From Larkinella arboricola (lineage in GTDB: Bacteria > Bacteroidota > Bacteroidia > Cytophagales > Spirosomataceae): a stretch of DNA of 64,000 nucleotides. The first letter of the stretch is position 1, and every line of letters starts with the position of its first letter. Shown here one piece after another: positions 43,679 through 52,412 of the stretch. The notes below the pieces were generated by a model that saw nothing but the letters and a program-made list of their open reading frames with translations, was not told where the DNA came from and made no database searches. The translations under genes and the position numbers were made by a program. The stretch covers positions 496,001 through 560,000 of the forward strand of contig NZ_QLMC01000003.1 in assembly GCF_003259745.1 (NCBI RefSeq). Direction: 5' to 3'.

Positions 43679-45682
43679 ATGGCAACCCATCATAATCATT
43701 CCCACGACGACGGGCATACCCATGATCATGATCACGACCACGGTGCGCTGGACCTGATCGAAACCGAATCCTCCGCAGCCGTTTCGGCTGGTTCGGAACA
43801 CGCCCCTTCAACCTGGGAAGGCTTCCGGGAATACGTTCCGGTCATCATCAGTCTGGTTCTGTTGCTGGGCGGTATTTTGCTGGATAACTACGCCGACTGG
43901 TTTCGCGATCCGTGGCGGTTTCTCTGGTATCTGGCGGCTTACTGGCCCGTTGGCTGGCCGGTATTGCGCCGGGCCGGACGCCAGATTGCGAAAGGCGACG
44001 TTTTCACCGAATTCTTCCTGATGGGCGTCGCGACCATTGGCGCGTTTGCCATTCGCGAATACCCCGAAGGTGTGGCTGTCATGCTGTTTTACACCGTCGG
44101 CGAATTGTTTCAGGATGCGGCTGTCATGCGGGCGCGTCGGTCCATCAAAGCCCTGCTCGACGTGCGGCCCGATACCGTGACGGTGTTGCGCGACGGAAAA
44201 GCCGTTCCGACCAAAGCCGCTCAGGTAAAAATCGGGGAAGTGATTCAAATTAAGCCGGGTGAAAAAGTGGGGCTGGACGGTAAAATGCAGTCTGAAACCG
44301 GTTCGTTCGATACGGCTGCCCTGACCGGCGAGAGCGTTCCGCGCACCATCAAAAAGGGCGAAGACGTGCTGGCGGGGATGATTAACCGGCAAACCCTGGC
44401 CGAAATGGAAGTGACCACGCTCTACCAGAATTCCAAGCTGTCGCGCATTCTGAAACTGGTGCAGGAAGCCACCGGACGTAAGGCCAAAACGCAGGAGTTC
44501 ATCGCCCGTTTTGCCAAGATTTACACCCCGCTCATCTGCGCCCTGGCCGTATTGATTACGGTCGTGCCGTACTTTTTCGTCGCGGATTACCGCTTTCAGG
44601 ACTGGCTTTATCGGGGTCTGGTTTTTCTGGTGATCGGTTGCCCGTGTGCGCTGGTCATTTCCATTCCGTTGGGTTATTTCGGCGGCATTGGCGCGGGGTC
44701 ACGGCAGGGCATCCTGTTCAAAGGTTCGGTTTTTCTGGACCTGATTACGCAGGTAAAAACCGTCGTGATGGACAAAACCGGCACGCTAACGCAGGGTGTT
44801 TTTAAGGTGCAGGATGTTCAGACGAGCGGTATTTCGGAACATGAGTTAACCCGGCTGACGGTGGCTCTGGAAAGCAAATCTACGCACCCGGTAGCCACCG
44901 CCATTCTTGCGTATGCCGGTACCGGTGAGCCTTTGTTACCGGCTGAAAACGTGGAAGAAATCCCCGGCCATGGTTTGAAAGGAACCGTAGGCGGCAAAAC
45001 CGTGCTGGCGGGAAACGCCAAACTGCTCCGGAAATTCAATATACCGTTTGATGAGAACCTGACCACCATTCCGTTTACGGTGGTGATGGTGGCCGTTGAA
45101 GGGCGGTTTGCCGGCTCCTTAACCATTGCCGATCAGGAAAAAGACGATGCCGCCGAAACCGTGAAGCAACTGCATCGCATGGGTTTGAAGACCGTCATGC
45201 TGTCGGGCGACAAAGCAACGGTGGTCCAGGCTGTGGCCCAAAACGTGGGCGTTGATGAAGCCGTCGGTGATTTGCTGCCGGAAGATAAAGTTCGGGAAGT
45301 GGAGCGATTGAAACAGGCGCTTTCGGCGAATCCAAAACAAAAACTGGCTTTTGTGGGCGACGGTGTCAACGATGCACCGGTGGTGGCGCTGGCCGACGTG
45401 GGCATTGCGATGGGCGGTCTCGGCTCCGACGCAACGATTGAAACCGCCGACGTGGTGATCCAAACCGACCAGCCGTCGAAAATTGCCACGGCGATTAAAA
45501 TCGGAAAGGCCACACGGCAGATCGTATGGCAGAACATCACGCTCTCGCTGGTCGTCAAAGCCATTGTGCTGCTGCTGGGCGCGGGTGGAGTGGCTACCAT
45601 GTGGGAAGCAGTTTTTGCGGATGTGGGGGTTGCCCTGCTCGCAATTCTAAATGCAGTCCGGGTTCAGAATCTGAAGTTTTAA
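43679..45682 (+). CDS. Heavy-metal P1B-type ATPase (CadA/ZntA-like)
   Basis: A 667-residue metal-exporting ATPase. Instead of a ferredoxin-like HMA domain, the N-terminus is histidine-rich (HHNHSHDDGHTHDHDHDHG, about 4-22). Catalytic landmarks: TGES near 216, the transmembrane CPC motif about 321-323 (GCPCALVIS), phosphorylated Asp365 (DKTGTLT), the P1B HP motif (KSTHPVATAI) and GDGVNDAP. The sequence resembles Zn/Cd/Pb/Co exporters. It completes the efflux operon and probably moves metal from cytosol to periplasm, where the RND pump can remove it. Confidence 0.95.
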   Translation: MATHHNHSHDDGHTHDHDHDHGALDLIETESSAAVSAGSEHAPSTWEGFREYVPVIISLVLLLGGILLDNYADWFRDPWRFLWYLAAYWPVGWPVLRRAGRQIAKGDVFTEFFLMGVATIGAFAIREYPEGVAVMLFYTVGELFQDAAVMRARRSIKALLDVRPDTVTVLRDGKAVPTKAAQVKIGEVIQIKPGEKVGLDGKMQSETGSFDTAALTGESVPRTIKKGEDVLAGMINRQTLAEMEVTTLYQNSKLSRILKLVQEATGRKAKTQEFIARFAKIYTPLICALAVLITVVPYFFVADYRFQDWLYRGLVFLVIGCPCALVISIPLGYFGGIGAGSRQGILFKGSVFLDLITQVKTVVMDKTGTLTQGVFKVQDVQTSGISEHELTRLTVALESKSTHPVATAILAYAGTGEPLLPAENVEEIPGHGLKGTVGGKTVLAGNAKLLRKFNIPFDENLTTIPFTVVMVAVEGRFAGSLTIADQEKDDAAETVKQLHRMGLKTVMLSGDKATVVQAVAQNVGVDEAVGDLLPEDKVREVERLKQALSANPKQKLAFVGDGVNDAPVVALADVGIAMGGLGSDATIETADVVIQTDQPSKIATAIKIGKATRQIVWQNITLSLVVKAIVLLLGAGGVATMWEAVFADVGVALLAILNAVRVQNLKF

Positions 45683-45687
45683 AGCAT

Positions 45688-46263
45688 ATGGCATTGTTTT
45701 TTGCAACGCCCGCCGAGTTTCGGAAATGGCTGGAAGAAAATCATCAAACTGAAAAAGAATTGATTGTCGGTTTTTACAAAGTGGGTTCCGGCAAGCCGAG
45801 CATGACCTGGCCGCAGTCAGTCGATGAAGCCCTGTGTTTCGGTTGGATCGACGGCATTCGGAAATCCATCGACGAAACCAGCTACCAGATTCGGTTTACA
45901 CCACGTAAGGCCAAAAGCATCTGGAGCGCCGTGAATATCAGGCGCATGGGCGAACTCATCGAGGAGGGGCTTGTCTACCCCGCCGGGCTGAAAATTTTTG
46001 AAGAACGGGACCCGAAAAAAGCCGGTATTTACTCGCACGAAAACGAAGCGAAAGAACTCGATGCGGCTTTGGAAGCCCGGTTGAGAGCCAACGAAAAAGC
46101 CTGGACGTTTTTTCTGAAACAGGCACCATCTTACCGCAAAGCAGTCATCCACTGGTTGTCGGGTGCTAAACAGGAAGCCACGCGTGAGAAACGCGTGGCC
46201 CAACTAATCGAAGACTCGGCAAATGGTCGGAAAGTGGCGCCCTTCCGGCGCCCGGGTGAATAA
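45688..46263 (+). CDS. YdeI/OmpD-associated family protein
   Basis: A 191-residue protein from the ATG at 45688, five bases after the ATPase stop. It matches the YdeI/OmpD-associated group: LFFATPAEFRKWLEENH at the start, the KxSMTWPQSVDEALCFGWIDGIRK core and a C-terminal SYRKAVIHWLSGAKQEATREKR block. Relatives have been linked to resistance to polymyxin or bacteriocins, without a defined mechanism. The gap of only five bases suggests it belongs to the metal operon's transcript. The reading frame extends upstream into the ATPase gene, but the product starts at this ATG. Confidence 0.85.
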   Translation: MALFFATPAEFRKWLEENHQTEKELIVGFYKVGSGKPSMTWPQSVDEALCFGWIDGIRKSIDETSYQIRFTPRKAKSIWSAVNIRRMGELIEEGLVYPAGLKIFEERDPKKAGIYSHENEAKELDAALEARLRANEKAWTFFLKQAPSYRKAVIHWLSGAKQEATREKRVAQLIEDSANGRKVAPFRRPGE

Positions 46264-46295
46264 GGCCCCAAACGCTCACGATCCATTACACCAAA

Positions 46296-47048
46296 TTACA
46301 GATTCATGCCGCCCGTAACCTCAATGCGTTGACCGTTGACCCATTTGGCGTCTTCGCTGCATAAAAAGGCTACCACGCCCCCCACATCGTCCGGCAAACC
46401 AACCCGCCCCAAGGCTGTTATGCCCGCGACATACTCACGCATCGCCGGGGTATCGATCATTGCCCCACCTCCAAAAACGGCCCCGGGGGCCACCACGTTG
46501 GCCGAGATCCCCCGTGCGCCCAGTTCCAGGGCCAGATACCGCGTAAAGACCTCTACCGCACCTTTCATAATCCCATAAGCCGAGACTCCAGGATAGGAAT
46601 AACGCGTTACACCAGACGAAACGTTAACAATCCGGCCACCGTCATTGAGGGAGGGCAACATCTTTTGAGTTAGAAAATAAACCCCTTTCAGATGAATGTT
46701 CATCATTTCGTCAAATTGAGCTTCAGTCGTCTCCAGGATTGGAGCAGAAAAGCCCGTGCCGGCATTATTGATCAGAAAATCAAAACGGTCGGTATTAAAA
46801 ACGGTTTGCAGCGTTGAGGTAACTTGTTGAGAGAAAGCGTCGAAGCTACTGATATCGGCCACATTCAGGGGCAAAGCTATTGCTTTCTGCCCAAGGGCTT
46901 CTATCTCGGCTACCGTGGTTTGCGCTTCTACCTGATTGCTCTGGTAGGTCAGCAATACCTGTATACCTTTTTGGGCTAAACTCAGAGCAATGTTTTTACC
47001 GATACCCCGGCTTCCACCGGTCACTAATGCAATTTTGGAAATTTTCAT
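46296..47048 (-). CDS. SDR-family oxidoreductase (FabG-like)
   Basis: A 250-residue classical short-chain dehydrogenase. The cofactor motif TGGSRGIG is at 10-17 and NNAGTG follows. The catalytic set is Ser (VNVSSGVTRY), Tyr and Lys (YGIMK), and VAPG comes near the end. Such enzymes reduce or oxidise small alcohols or ketones with NAD(P)(H); the substrate is unknown. Its start lies 77 bases from the stop of the AraC gene on the same strand, so it may be that regulator's target. Confidence 0.93.
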   Translation of the reverse strand: MKISKIALVTGGSRGIGKNIALSLAQKGIQVLLTYQSNQVEAQTTVAEIEALGQKAIALPLNVADISSFDAFSQQVTSTLQTVFNTDRFDFLINNAGTGFSAPILETTEAQFDEMMNIHLKGVYFLTQKMLPSLNDGGRIVNVSSGVTRYSYPGVSAYGIMKGAVEVFTRYLALELGARGISANVVAPGAVFGGGAMIDTPAMREYVAGITALGRVGLPDDVGGVVAFLCSEDAKWVNGQRIEVTGGMNL

Positions 47049-47125
47049 CTGGCTTTTGGTCTTAATTTAAACAGTGCAAAAGTCCGCCAGATGAGGAATC
47101 GGGTGTTTGTCCCGGCCAATCAATT

Positions 47126-48076
47126 TTATGTATAATTCAAACTAGGTGTTTGTAGTCGGAAGGCGCCAGGAGCAAATGAGGTCTCACGCTTAAAGAATTT
47201 GGCAAAGTGCGCAACATCTGCAAAACCGAGGCTGTCGGCAATTTCGGCAATGGTCCAGTCGGTTTGCCGTAACAAGATTTTGGCTTCCTGAATGATACGC
47301 CCGGAAATAAGGTCGGTGGTGGTCAGGCCCGTTGTTTCTTTCAGTATCTTATTGAGATGGTTGACATGAACCGCCAGTTGGTCGGCATAGTCTTTGGCCG
47401 TACGCAGGCGCATTTGTTGCTGCGGAGTTTCGATGGGGAACTGCCGCTCCAGTAGCTCAATAAACAACGAAGTCATCCGGGCCGAAGCGGTATGGTTAGG
47501 GTGCAACGCACTGGTCGACTGCAACTTCTGCCCTAGGTGAATCAGTTCTAGTGTATACGTGCGGAGCAGATCGTACTTATAAGCATAATCGGAAGCGATT
47601 TCGTCCTGCATCTGCTCGAAAATGGCCTGAACCCGATTGGAACTCATTTCAGACAGGAAGAAAACCCGGTTTCCCGACATTTTGAAAATGGGTAATTCGT
47701 CGAGCATAACCCCACTTTTGGTTGGTTGAAGAAACTCTGCGGTAAACACGCAGAACTGCCCGGTTTGCCGCCCTTTCGGTAGCCAGTAAAAAGGAACTTT
47801 GGGCGTTGAGAAAATCAGGGCCGGTTGCGTAATCTCGATGGTGCCATCAGGGTATTCGGCCGTGCTAGGTCCTGTCAGAAGACTAATCTTGTAGAACACC
47901 CGGCAGGGATACGGTGTGATGGCTTTATCACGTGTTGTCTGGGCAAAATCAGTCAGGTTAAAAACATTAAAGTGCCCTACCTCCTGCTGAATGCCGCTTG
48001 GCAGAAGTGCGCTTAAATCCTTGGAGGAACCCGTCGATAAGCGCAGGCAAAGCTCTTCGAATGAAGTCGTATTCAT
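47126..48076 (-). CDS. AraC-family transcriptional regulator
   Basis: A 316-residue regulator starting at the ATG at 48076 (MNTTSFEELCLRL). The N-terminal cupin-like sensing domain includes PCRVFYKISLLTGPS, and the C-terminal DNA-binding domain spans about 215-310 (AKDYADQLAVHVNHLNKILKETTGLTTTDLI, then WTIAEIADSLGFADVAHFAKFFKRETSFAPG). It is upstream of the SDR gene on the same strand. Its -7 box is near 48100. Confidence 0.92.
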   Translation of the reverse strand: MNTTSFEELCLRLSTGSSKDLSALLPSGIQQEVGHFNVFNLTDFAQTTRDKAITPYPCRVFYKISLLTGPSTAEYPDGTIEITQPALIFSTPKVPFYWLPKGRQTGQFCVFTAEFLQPTKSGVMLDELPIFKMSGNRVFFLSEMSSNRVQAIFEQMQDEIASDYAYKYDLLRTYTLELIHLGQKLQSTSALHPNHTASARMTSLFIELLERQFPIETPQQQMRLRTAKDYADQLAVHVNHLNKILKETTGLTTTDLISGRIIQEAKILLRQTDWTIAEIADSLGFADVAHFAKFFKRETSFAPGAFRLQTPSLNYT

Positions 48077-48097
48077 CGATCCCAAATTTGTAAAAAT

Positions 48098-48105
48098 CAA
48101 ATATA
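48098..48105 (-). promoter_or_regulatory. Candidate -7 box of the AraC gene
   Basis: On the minus strand TATATTTG matches TAnnTTTG exactly, 21 bases before the ATG at 48076. No matching TTG is found 19-21 bases upstream, so this rests on the -7 box alone. Confidence 0.35.
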
Positions 48106-48298
48106 GGAAAAAGAGCCCGTTTATCGTATAACTTCCTTGACTATCCTCTGAAGTCTGTCAACCTCTACGCTGGCTGACCTTCCGCGCCGGGGAAAGGGTC
48201 TTTAGAAAGGCTTTGTCAGTCTTTTCACAAGGGTTCAGCTAAGCCTGACACTTATAACAGTCTCTTACTAGTTTGAATTCATCTGATAAGATGCTTAA

Positions 48299-48676
48299 CA
48301 GGAGCCGTCATCCGGATTTTTGACATACGATATCCGGGCCACCCGAAACTTTGTGGCCGGGAATTATCTGCACAAGAGCCACGGCTATATTTCACCAGCG
48401 GGCGTGTTTCTGCATCCCGAAGGCCAACTGAAACATCCGGTATCCGTTACCTTAAAACCGTATTCAAAATGGCCGCAACTCATCGCAACGGGGCTGGATT
48501 CGGTGGCCGGACAGCCACAGACGTTTTCCGCACTGGATTACGACTTTCTGTACGACAGCTCGATGCTGATGGGCAAGCTGGAACAACTACCGTCGTTTGA
48601 GGTCAGGAAAATTCCGCATTACGTCATTCCCAACCCCAATCCGCTCCGGACCGTCATCCTGAAAAGCTGGCGATAA
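48299..48676 (+). pseudogene. Remnant of an M61 glycyl-aminopeptidase gene
   Basis: The frame opens straight after a stop at 48296 with no ATG or plausible start, and runs to 48676. It encodes a fragment of the M61 N-terminal domain: LTYDIRATRNFVAGNYLHKSHG, AGVFLHPEGQL, DYDFLYDSSMLMG and FEVRKIPHY all match the family. The rest of the roughly 600-residue enzyme, including the HExxH zinc domain, is missing. The last 15 or so codons no longer look like M61. It is a truncated relic between two minus-strand genes. Confidence 0.75.
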
Positions 48677-48708
48677 AATCAATCTTAAATGCCATCTGGA
48701 GTTGAACG

Positions 48709-50748
48709 TCAAGCGCGTTTCATGGCAACCCGGTAGAGGATGACCGCCAGACCCAGAAACGCCAGAGCGCCCAGAAGTTGGTAACCGCCCGCTCCGAGTG
48801 CGCCCTCCAGCGCCGGTTCAAGCGTCAGACCCGCCAGAAAGTTGTAAACCGATTCATTAACCGATAGTAGAGCAACAAATACCCCGGCCAGCGCCCCACC
48901 AGCTACCAAACCGGTCGAAAACAAACTTCCCCGGCCCAGATCAGCGTCTTCCTCGACAATGCCTTTGCGCTTGAAATTCCAATCGACCAGGGCTTTCACG
49001 CAACCACCGGCGAAAATGGGCAAGGTCGTTGAAAGAGGCAGGTACAGGCCGACGGCAAACGCCAGCGCACTAATACCGCAGATTTCGACGACAAACGACA
49101 TAAAAGCACCCACCAGTACAAACTGCCAGTCGAGGTTGAACGACAGCAGCCCTTTGATGAGTGTTGCCATCAGTGTGCCTTGTGGGGCCGGAAACCGGTC
49201 GCTGCCGATGGCGTGGGTGATGCCCTGCGCAACGAGGTCGGGCGTGGGTGTATCCAGAACTTTGACTGTAGCACCAACCGCCAGTGAGGAAACGACAACC
49301 CCGACAAACAGGGCCATTTGCTGGTATTTGGGCGTTGCGCCAACTAGAAAACCGGTTTTTAAATCCTGCGAGGTAGCACCGGCCGTTGCGGCTGCAATAC
49401 AGATCATACCGCCAACAACCAATACCGTCGGTTCATAAATTTTGCCCGTTAGCCCGACGCCAATAAAGACCAATGCCGTGCCCATGATAGTGGCGATGGT
49501 CATGCCCGAAACCGGCGACGAACTGGAACCGATCAGTCCCACAATCCGGCTGGCGACGGTCACGAAGAAAAAACCAAATACGACGACCAGAATGGCGATC
49601 AACAGTTTGGTCAGAATGGTATCGCCGGGAATTTGCGGCAGAATAACCATCAAAGCCGCCAGAGCAATGCTACCGAAAATGACGACCCGCACCGACAAAT
49701 CCTGCTCCGTCCGCCGAACCTGCGCACCTTCCGTAGCCACATCCACTTTTTTGAAACTGTCGCGAAATGACGAAACGATGGTCGGAATGGTTTTCAACAA
49801 CGTCATGAAACCACCCGCCGTGACGGCCCCCGCGCCAATTTGGCGGATGTAGGCCCGGTAGATGGCAGCCGCCGTGTCGTTAAACGTATGCGTGGTGGGA
49901 TTCCAGCCACCCGGTCCGCCCGCCGTTTGCAGATTGGTTAAATAACCGAGTTTAATCAGTTGTAACGCAATAATATCACCCGGCACCAGCGTTGCCAGCA
50001 GCGGAATCAGCGCCAGCCAGGCCAGAATACCGCCCCCGACTAATACCGCCGAAATCCGAAAACCGATGATGTAGCCAACGCCCAGATACTCCGGCGTGAT
50101 TTCACCCGACACCTGCGCCGACGGGAAATACCGGTTTACCTGCTGCGTGGCCCAGGTGGGAACTTCGGCAATGACGTGCAGCACTTTTTGCAGAATGGCG
50201 TAAAGTAAGGCTACCCCCAGGCCCCGGTAAGCCATCTTGGCAAAGTCACCGCCCCGTTCGCCCGCAATCAGTACCGAGCCACAGGCCGTCCCTTCGGGGT
50301 AGGGCAGTTTGCCGTGTTCCTCCACAATGAGCGCCCGGCGCAGCGGAATCATCATGAGCGTACCGAGCAGCCCGCCCAGAATCGCCAGCGTCAGAATGGT
50401 CCAGTAGTTGAAAAAGTCGTCGCCAACGCCCTCGGTCAGAAACAGGAAGCCGGGTAAGGTAAAAACCACACCGGACGCGATGGACTCGCCCGCCGAGCCG
50501 GTGGTCTGGATGATGTTATTTTCGAGGATGGTGGTTTTCAGAAACTTCCGGCCGAGCGAAATGGCCAGGACTGCAATGGGAATGGAAGCCGAAACCGACA
50601 AACCGGCTTTTAACGATAAATAAACCGTGGCGGCCCCGAACAAGACGCCAAACAAAGCCCCGGTAATGACGGCTTTGAGCGTAAATTCGGCAGTTGACTG
50701 ATTATCGGGAATATAGGAGCGAAACTCGGTAGACGGTCTGGTTTCCAT
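48709..50748 (-). CDS. OPT-family oligopeptide transporter
   Basis: A 679-residue inner-membrane transporter of the bacterial OPT (PF03169-type) group, with about 14-16 hydrophobic helices. FTLKAVITGALFGVLFGAATVYLSLKAGLSVSASIPIAVLA at the N-terminus and LPYPEGTACGSVLIAGE are OPT landmarks. Members import oligopeptides or metal-chelate complexes driven by protons; the substrate here cannot be specified. It is single, with RecX upstream in the opposite direction of reading but on the same strand after about 110 bases. Confidence 0.92.
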   Translation of the reverse strand: METRPSTEFRSYIPDNQSTAEFTLKAVITGALFGVLFGAATVYLSLKAGLSVSASIPIAVLAISLGRKFLKTTILENNIIQTTGSAGESIASGVVFTLPGFLFLTEGVGDDFFNYWTILTLAILGGLLGTLMMIPLRRALIVEEHGKLPYPEGTACGSVLIAGERGGDFAKMAYRGLGVALLYAILQKVLHVIAEVPTWATQQVNRYFPSAQVSGEITPEYLGVGYIIGFRISAVLVGGGILAWLALIPLLATLVPGDIIALQLIKLGYLTNLQTAGGPGGWNPTTHTFNDTAAAIYRAYIRQIGAGAVTAGGFMTLLKTIPTIVSSFRDSFKKVDVATEGAQVRRTEQDLSVRVVIFGSIALAALMVILPQIPGDTILTKLLIAILVVVFGFFFVTVASRIVGLIGSSSSPVSGMTIATIMGTALVFIGVGLTGKIYEPTVLVVGGMICIAAATAGATSQDLKTGFLVGATPKYQQMALFVGVVVSSLAVGATVKVLDTPTPDLVAQGITHAIGSDRFPAPQGTLMATLIKGLLSFNLDWQFVLVGAFMSFVVEICGISALAFAVGLYLPLSTTLPIFAGGCVKALVDWNFKRKGIVEEDADLGRGSLFSTGLVAGGALAGVFVALLSVNESVYNFLAGLTLEPALEGALGAGGYQLLGALAFLGLAVILYRVAMKRA

Positions 50749-50857
50749 GAGCAGGGATCAGGATTTTCGCGAAAGATAATCAAATGCGGTCTTGTTCAAC
50801 CACCCGATGCCGCTGCCGTTGGAAGAAACCGGAGAAAATGAGTTCCGGGCCGTCGGT

Positions 50858-51316
50858 TTACTCCTGCCCGCCCAGCACCGACCACACCATATCGCTTTCG
50901 TAGCCTTTCCCGATGGCGTAGCGCACCAGCTTCTGCTTCATTATCAACGGGTTTTCGCCCTGCAAGCTGCGTTTCTTTTTCTCGAGCAAATCAACAAGCG
51001 TCTGGCGGTAATCGTCGGGTTCGATTTCCTTCATGGCCTGATCGAGGTTATAGCCGGTAATGCCGCGCTGTTTCAGGTGCTGTTTGATTTTGTGTTTGCC
51101 CCATCGTTTCACCCGAAATTTGCTACCCGCAAAAGTTTTGGCAAACCGTTCTTCGTTCAGGTAATTTTGCTCGATCAGCCAAACGATGATTTCCTCGGCT
51201 TCGTCGCCGTACACATCCCATTCGTTCAGCCGTTCGCGAACTTCCCGCTGCGTGCGTTCCTGGTAGGCACAAAACGAAGCCGCCCGGCGCAGAATATCTT
51301 TTGATTGCTCGGTCAT
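50858..51316 (-). CDS. recX: Regulatory protein RecX
   Basis: A 152-residue, mostly helical protein with three repeats of the RecX three-helix module, including SFCAYQERTQREVRERLNEWDV, WLIEQNYLNEERFAKTFAGSKFRVKRWGKHKIKQHLKQRGI and IEPDDYRQTLVDLLEKKKRS. RecX binds RecA filaments and limits recombination. RecA is not in this window. The length is normal. Upstream lies the terminator of the RraA operon. Confidence 0.9.
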   Translation of the reverse strand: MTEQSKDILRRAASFCAYQERTQREVRERLNEWDVYGDEAEEIIVWLIEQNYLNEERFAKTFAGSKFRVKRWGKHKIKQHLKQRGITGYNLDQAMKEIEPDDYRQTLVDLLEKKKRSLQGENPLIMKQKLVRYAIGKGYESDMVWSVLGGQE

Positions 51317-51320
51317 TTTT

Positions 51321-51416
51321 TAGAAGTGAGAGAGTAGACACGAGACTGGAGAAATGAATGCCAACTCAGAAAACGGTTCCGTTTTTTCTCTCCTGTCTCA
51401 AATCTTCTGTCTATAA
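51321..51416. repeat. Imperfect AG/CT-rich inverted repeat with an internal hairpin
   Basis: An AG-rich stretch (about 51322-51353) and a CT-rich stretch (about 51384-51415) are imperfect complements. Between them AAAACG (51370-51375), GTTC and CGTTTTTT (51380-51387) form a compact hairpin with T-runs on both strands. It sits between RecX and the RraA operon terminator. Confidence 0.45.
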
Positions 51417-51420
51417 ACAA

Positions 51421-51452
51421 CAAAAAACGGCCGAAGATAGCTCCGGCCGTTG
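51421..51452 (-). terminator. Intrinsic terminator of the RraA operon
   Basis: AACGGCCG (51426-51433) pairs with CGGCCGTT (51444-51451) around a 10-base loop. On the minus strand the stem is followed by a T-run (complement of 51422-51427). It lies 18 bases beyond the last RraA stop. Confidence 0.8.
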
Positions 51453-51469
51453 TGTCATTCAACCCAAAA

Positions 51470-52402
51470 TTACCAGGTTCGTTTGCTCATGACTTTGTCC
51501 AGTTCGGCGCGGGTCATGGTGCCAAGTTCCGGGTGTTGAGCGAGCCATTTCAGGAACTCCACTTTAATTTCGTCGGTCCACTGGCTGTCGATCTGGCCCG
51601 TCGTATAGCGGCCTGATTTCACCGTTTCAAAGCCAAACTGGTCCTTACGGGTTACAAATTCGCAGGTTGCGACAACCTGTTCGGCCAGGTGCGCTGGCAC
51701 AAACAGAACGCCCTCCCGCTGGGCAATCACCAGATCGCCGGGCAACACCATCGTATTGCCCATCCGAATCGGCGAATTCAGGCCCATCAGCACCATTTCT
51801 TCCAGAAACGACGGGTGGAAATCACGCACATACGCGTTGAATCCCTTGATATTCTGCAACTCCTGCAAGTCGCGGGCGGACCCGTTGAACACAACGCCGT
51901 TGCCGGTTTTGCTGAAAATGGCATTGCCCAGGGTGGCGCCCACGAGCGTTCCTCCGCCAATTTTCCCGAAACCGTCGGCCACGTACACATCGCCTTTGGT
52001 CAGCGTTTCGATGGGCCAGGTGTTGGTGTTTCCCTTACGACCTTGCTTGCTGATACCGCGCTCTTTGATGTTTTTCTCCACATCCGGACGGCTGGGCATG
52101 AACATCGCCGTAACGGCCCGGCCTACTACCGCAACATCGTTGTGGATGAATTTCCAGCCGCCTTCGAATTGATTCAGGTATCCTTCATTTTTCAACACCG
52201 TCCAGGCATCGTCGATTCCAATCTTTTTAGCCCGTTCAATCAGCGCGTCCGGAATTTTGGGCCGTCCGTCCGGAAAGCGTTCGCCCTTCCATTCGGAGGT
52301 TAAAAAGACCAGTTCATCTTTCGGCATGGTTTGCGCAACAACGGAATAGCCGGTCAACAGGACGGCAACAAAGGATACGAAAAGAGCAATTCTGTAGTTC
52401 AT
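51470..52402 (-). CDS. Exported RraA-family protein (pyruvate-aldolase-like), second of a tandem pair
   Basis: A 310-residue protein with a signal peptide (about 1-24, ending VVAQ) and an RraA-fold core flanked by extensions. The core reads TKGDVYVADGFGKIGGGTLVGATLGNAIF and ends in NGSARDLQEL; Arg177-Asp178 match the pyruvate- and metal-binding pair of class II pyruvate aldolases (HMG/CHA aldolase type). Many RraA-like proteins are mislabelled as methyltransferases or RNase E inhibitors; the conserved RD argues for aldolase or oxaloacetate decarboxylase chemistry. Unlike typical RraA proteins (about 160 residues, cytosolic) it is long and exported. It starts 10 bases after its paralogue. Confidence 0.82.
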   Translation of the reverse strand: MNYRIALFVSFVAVLLTGYSVVAQTMPKDELVFLTSEWKGERFPDGRPKIPDALIERAKKIGIDDAWTVLKNEGYLNQFEGGWKFIHNDVAVVGRAVTAMFMPSRPDVEKNIKERGISKQGRKGNTNTWPIETLTKGDVYVADGFGKIGGGTLVGATLGNAIFSKTGNGVVFNGSARDLQELQNIKGFNAYVRDFHPSFLEEMVLMGLNSPIRMGNTMVLPGDLVIAQREGVLFVPAHLAEQVVATCEFVTRKDQFGFETVKSGRYTTGQIDSQWTDEIKVEFLKWLAQHPELGTMTRAELDKVMSKRTW

Positions 52403-52412
52403 AGTGGGTTAA

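Noticed and set aside
45526-45687. Longer start of the YdeI-like gene inside the P-type ATPase gene
   Set aside because: The extra 54 residues read the ATPase's coding sequence in another frame; the family begins at the ATG at 45688.
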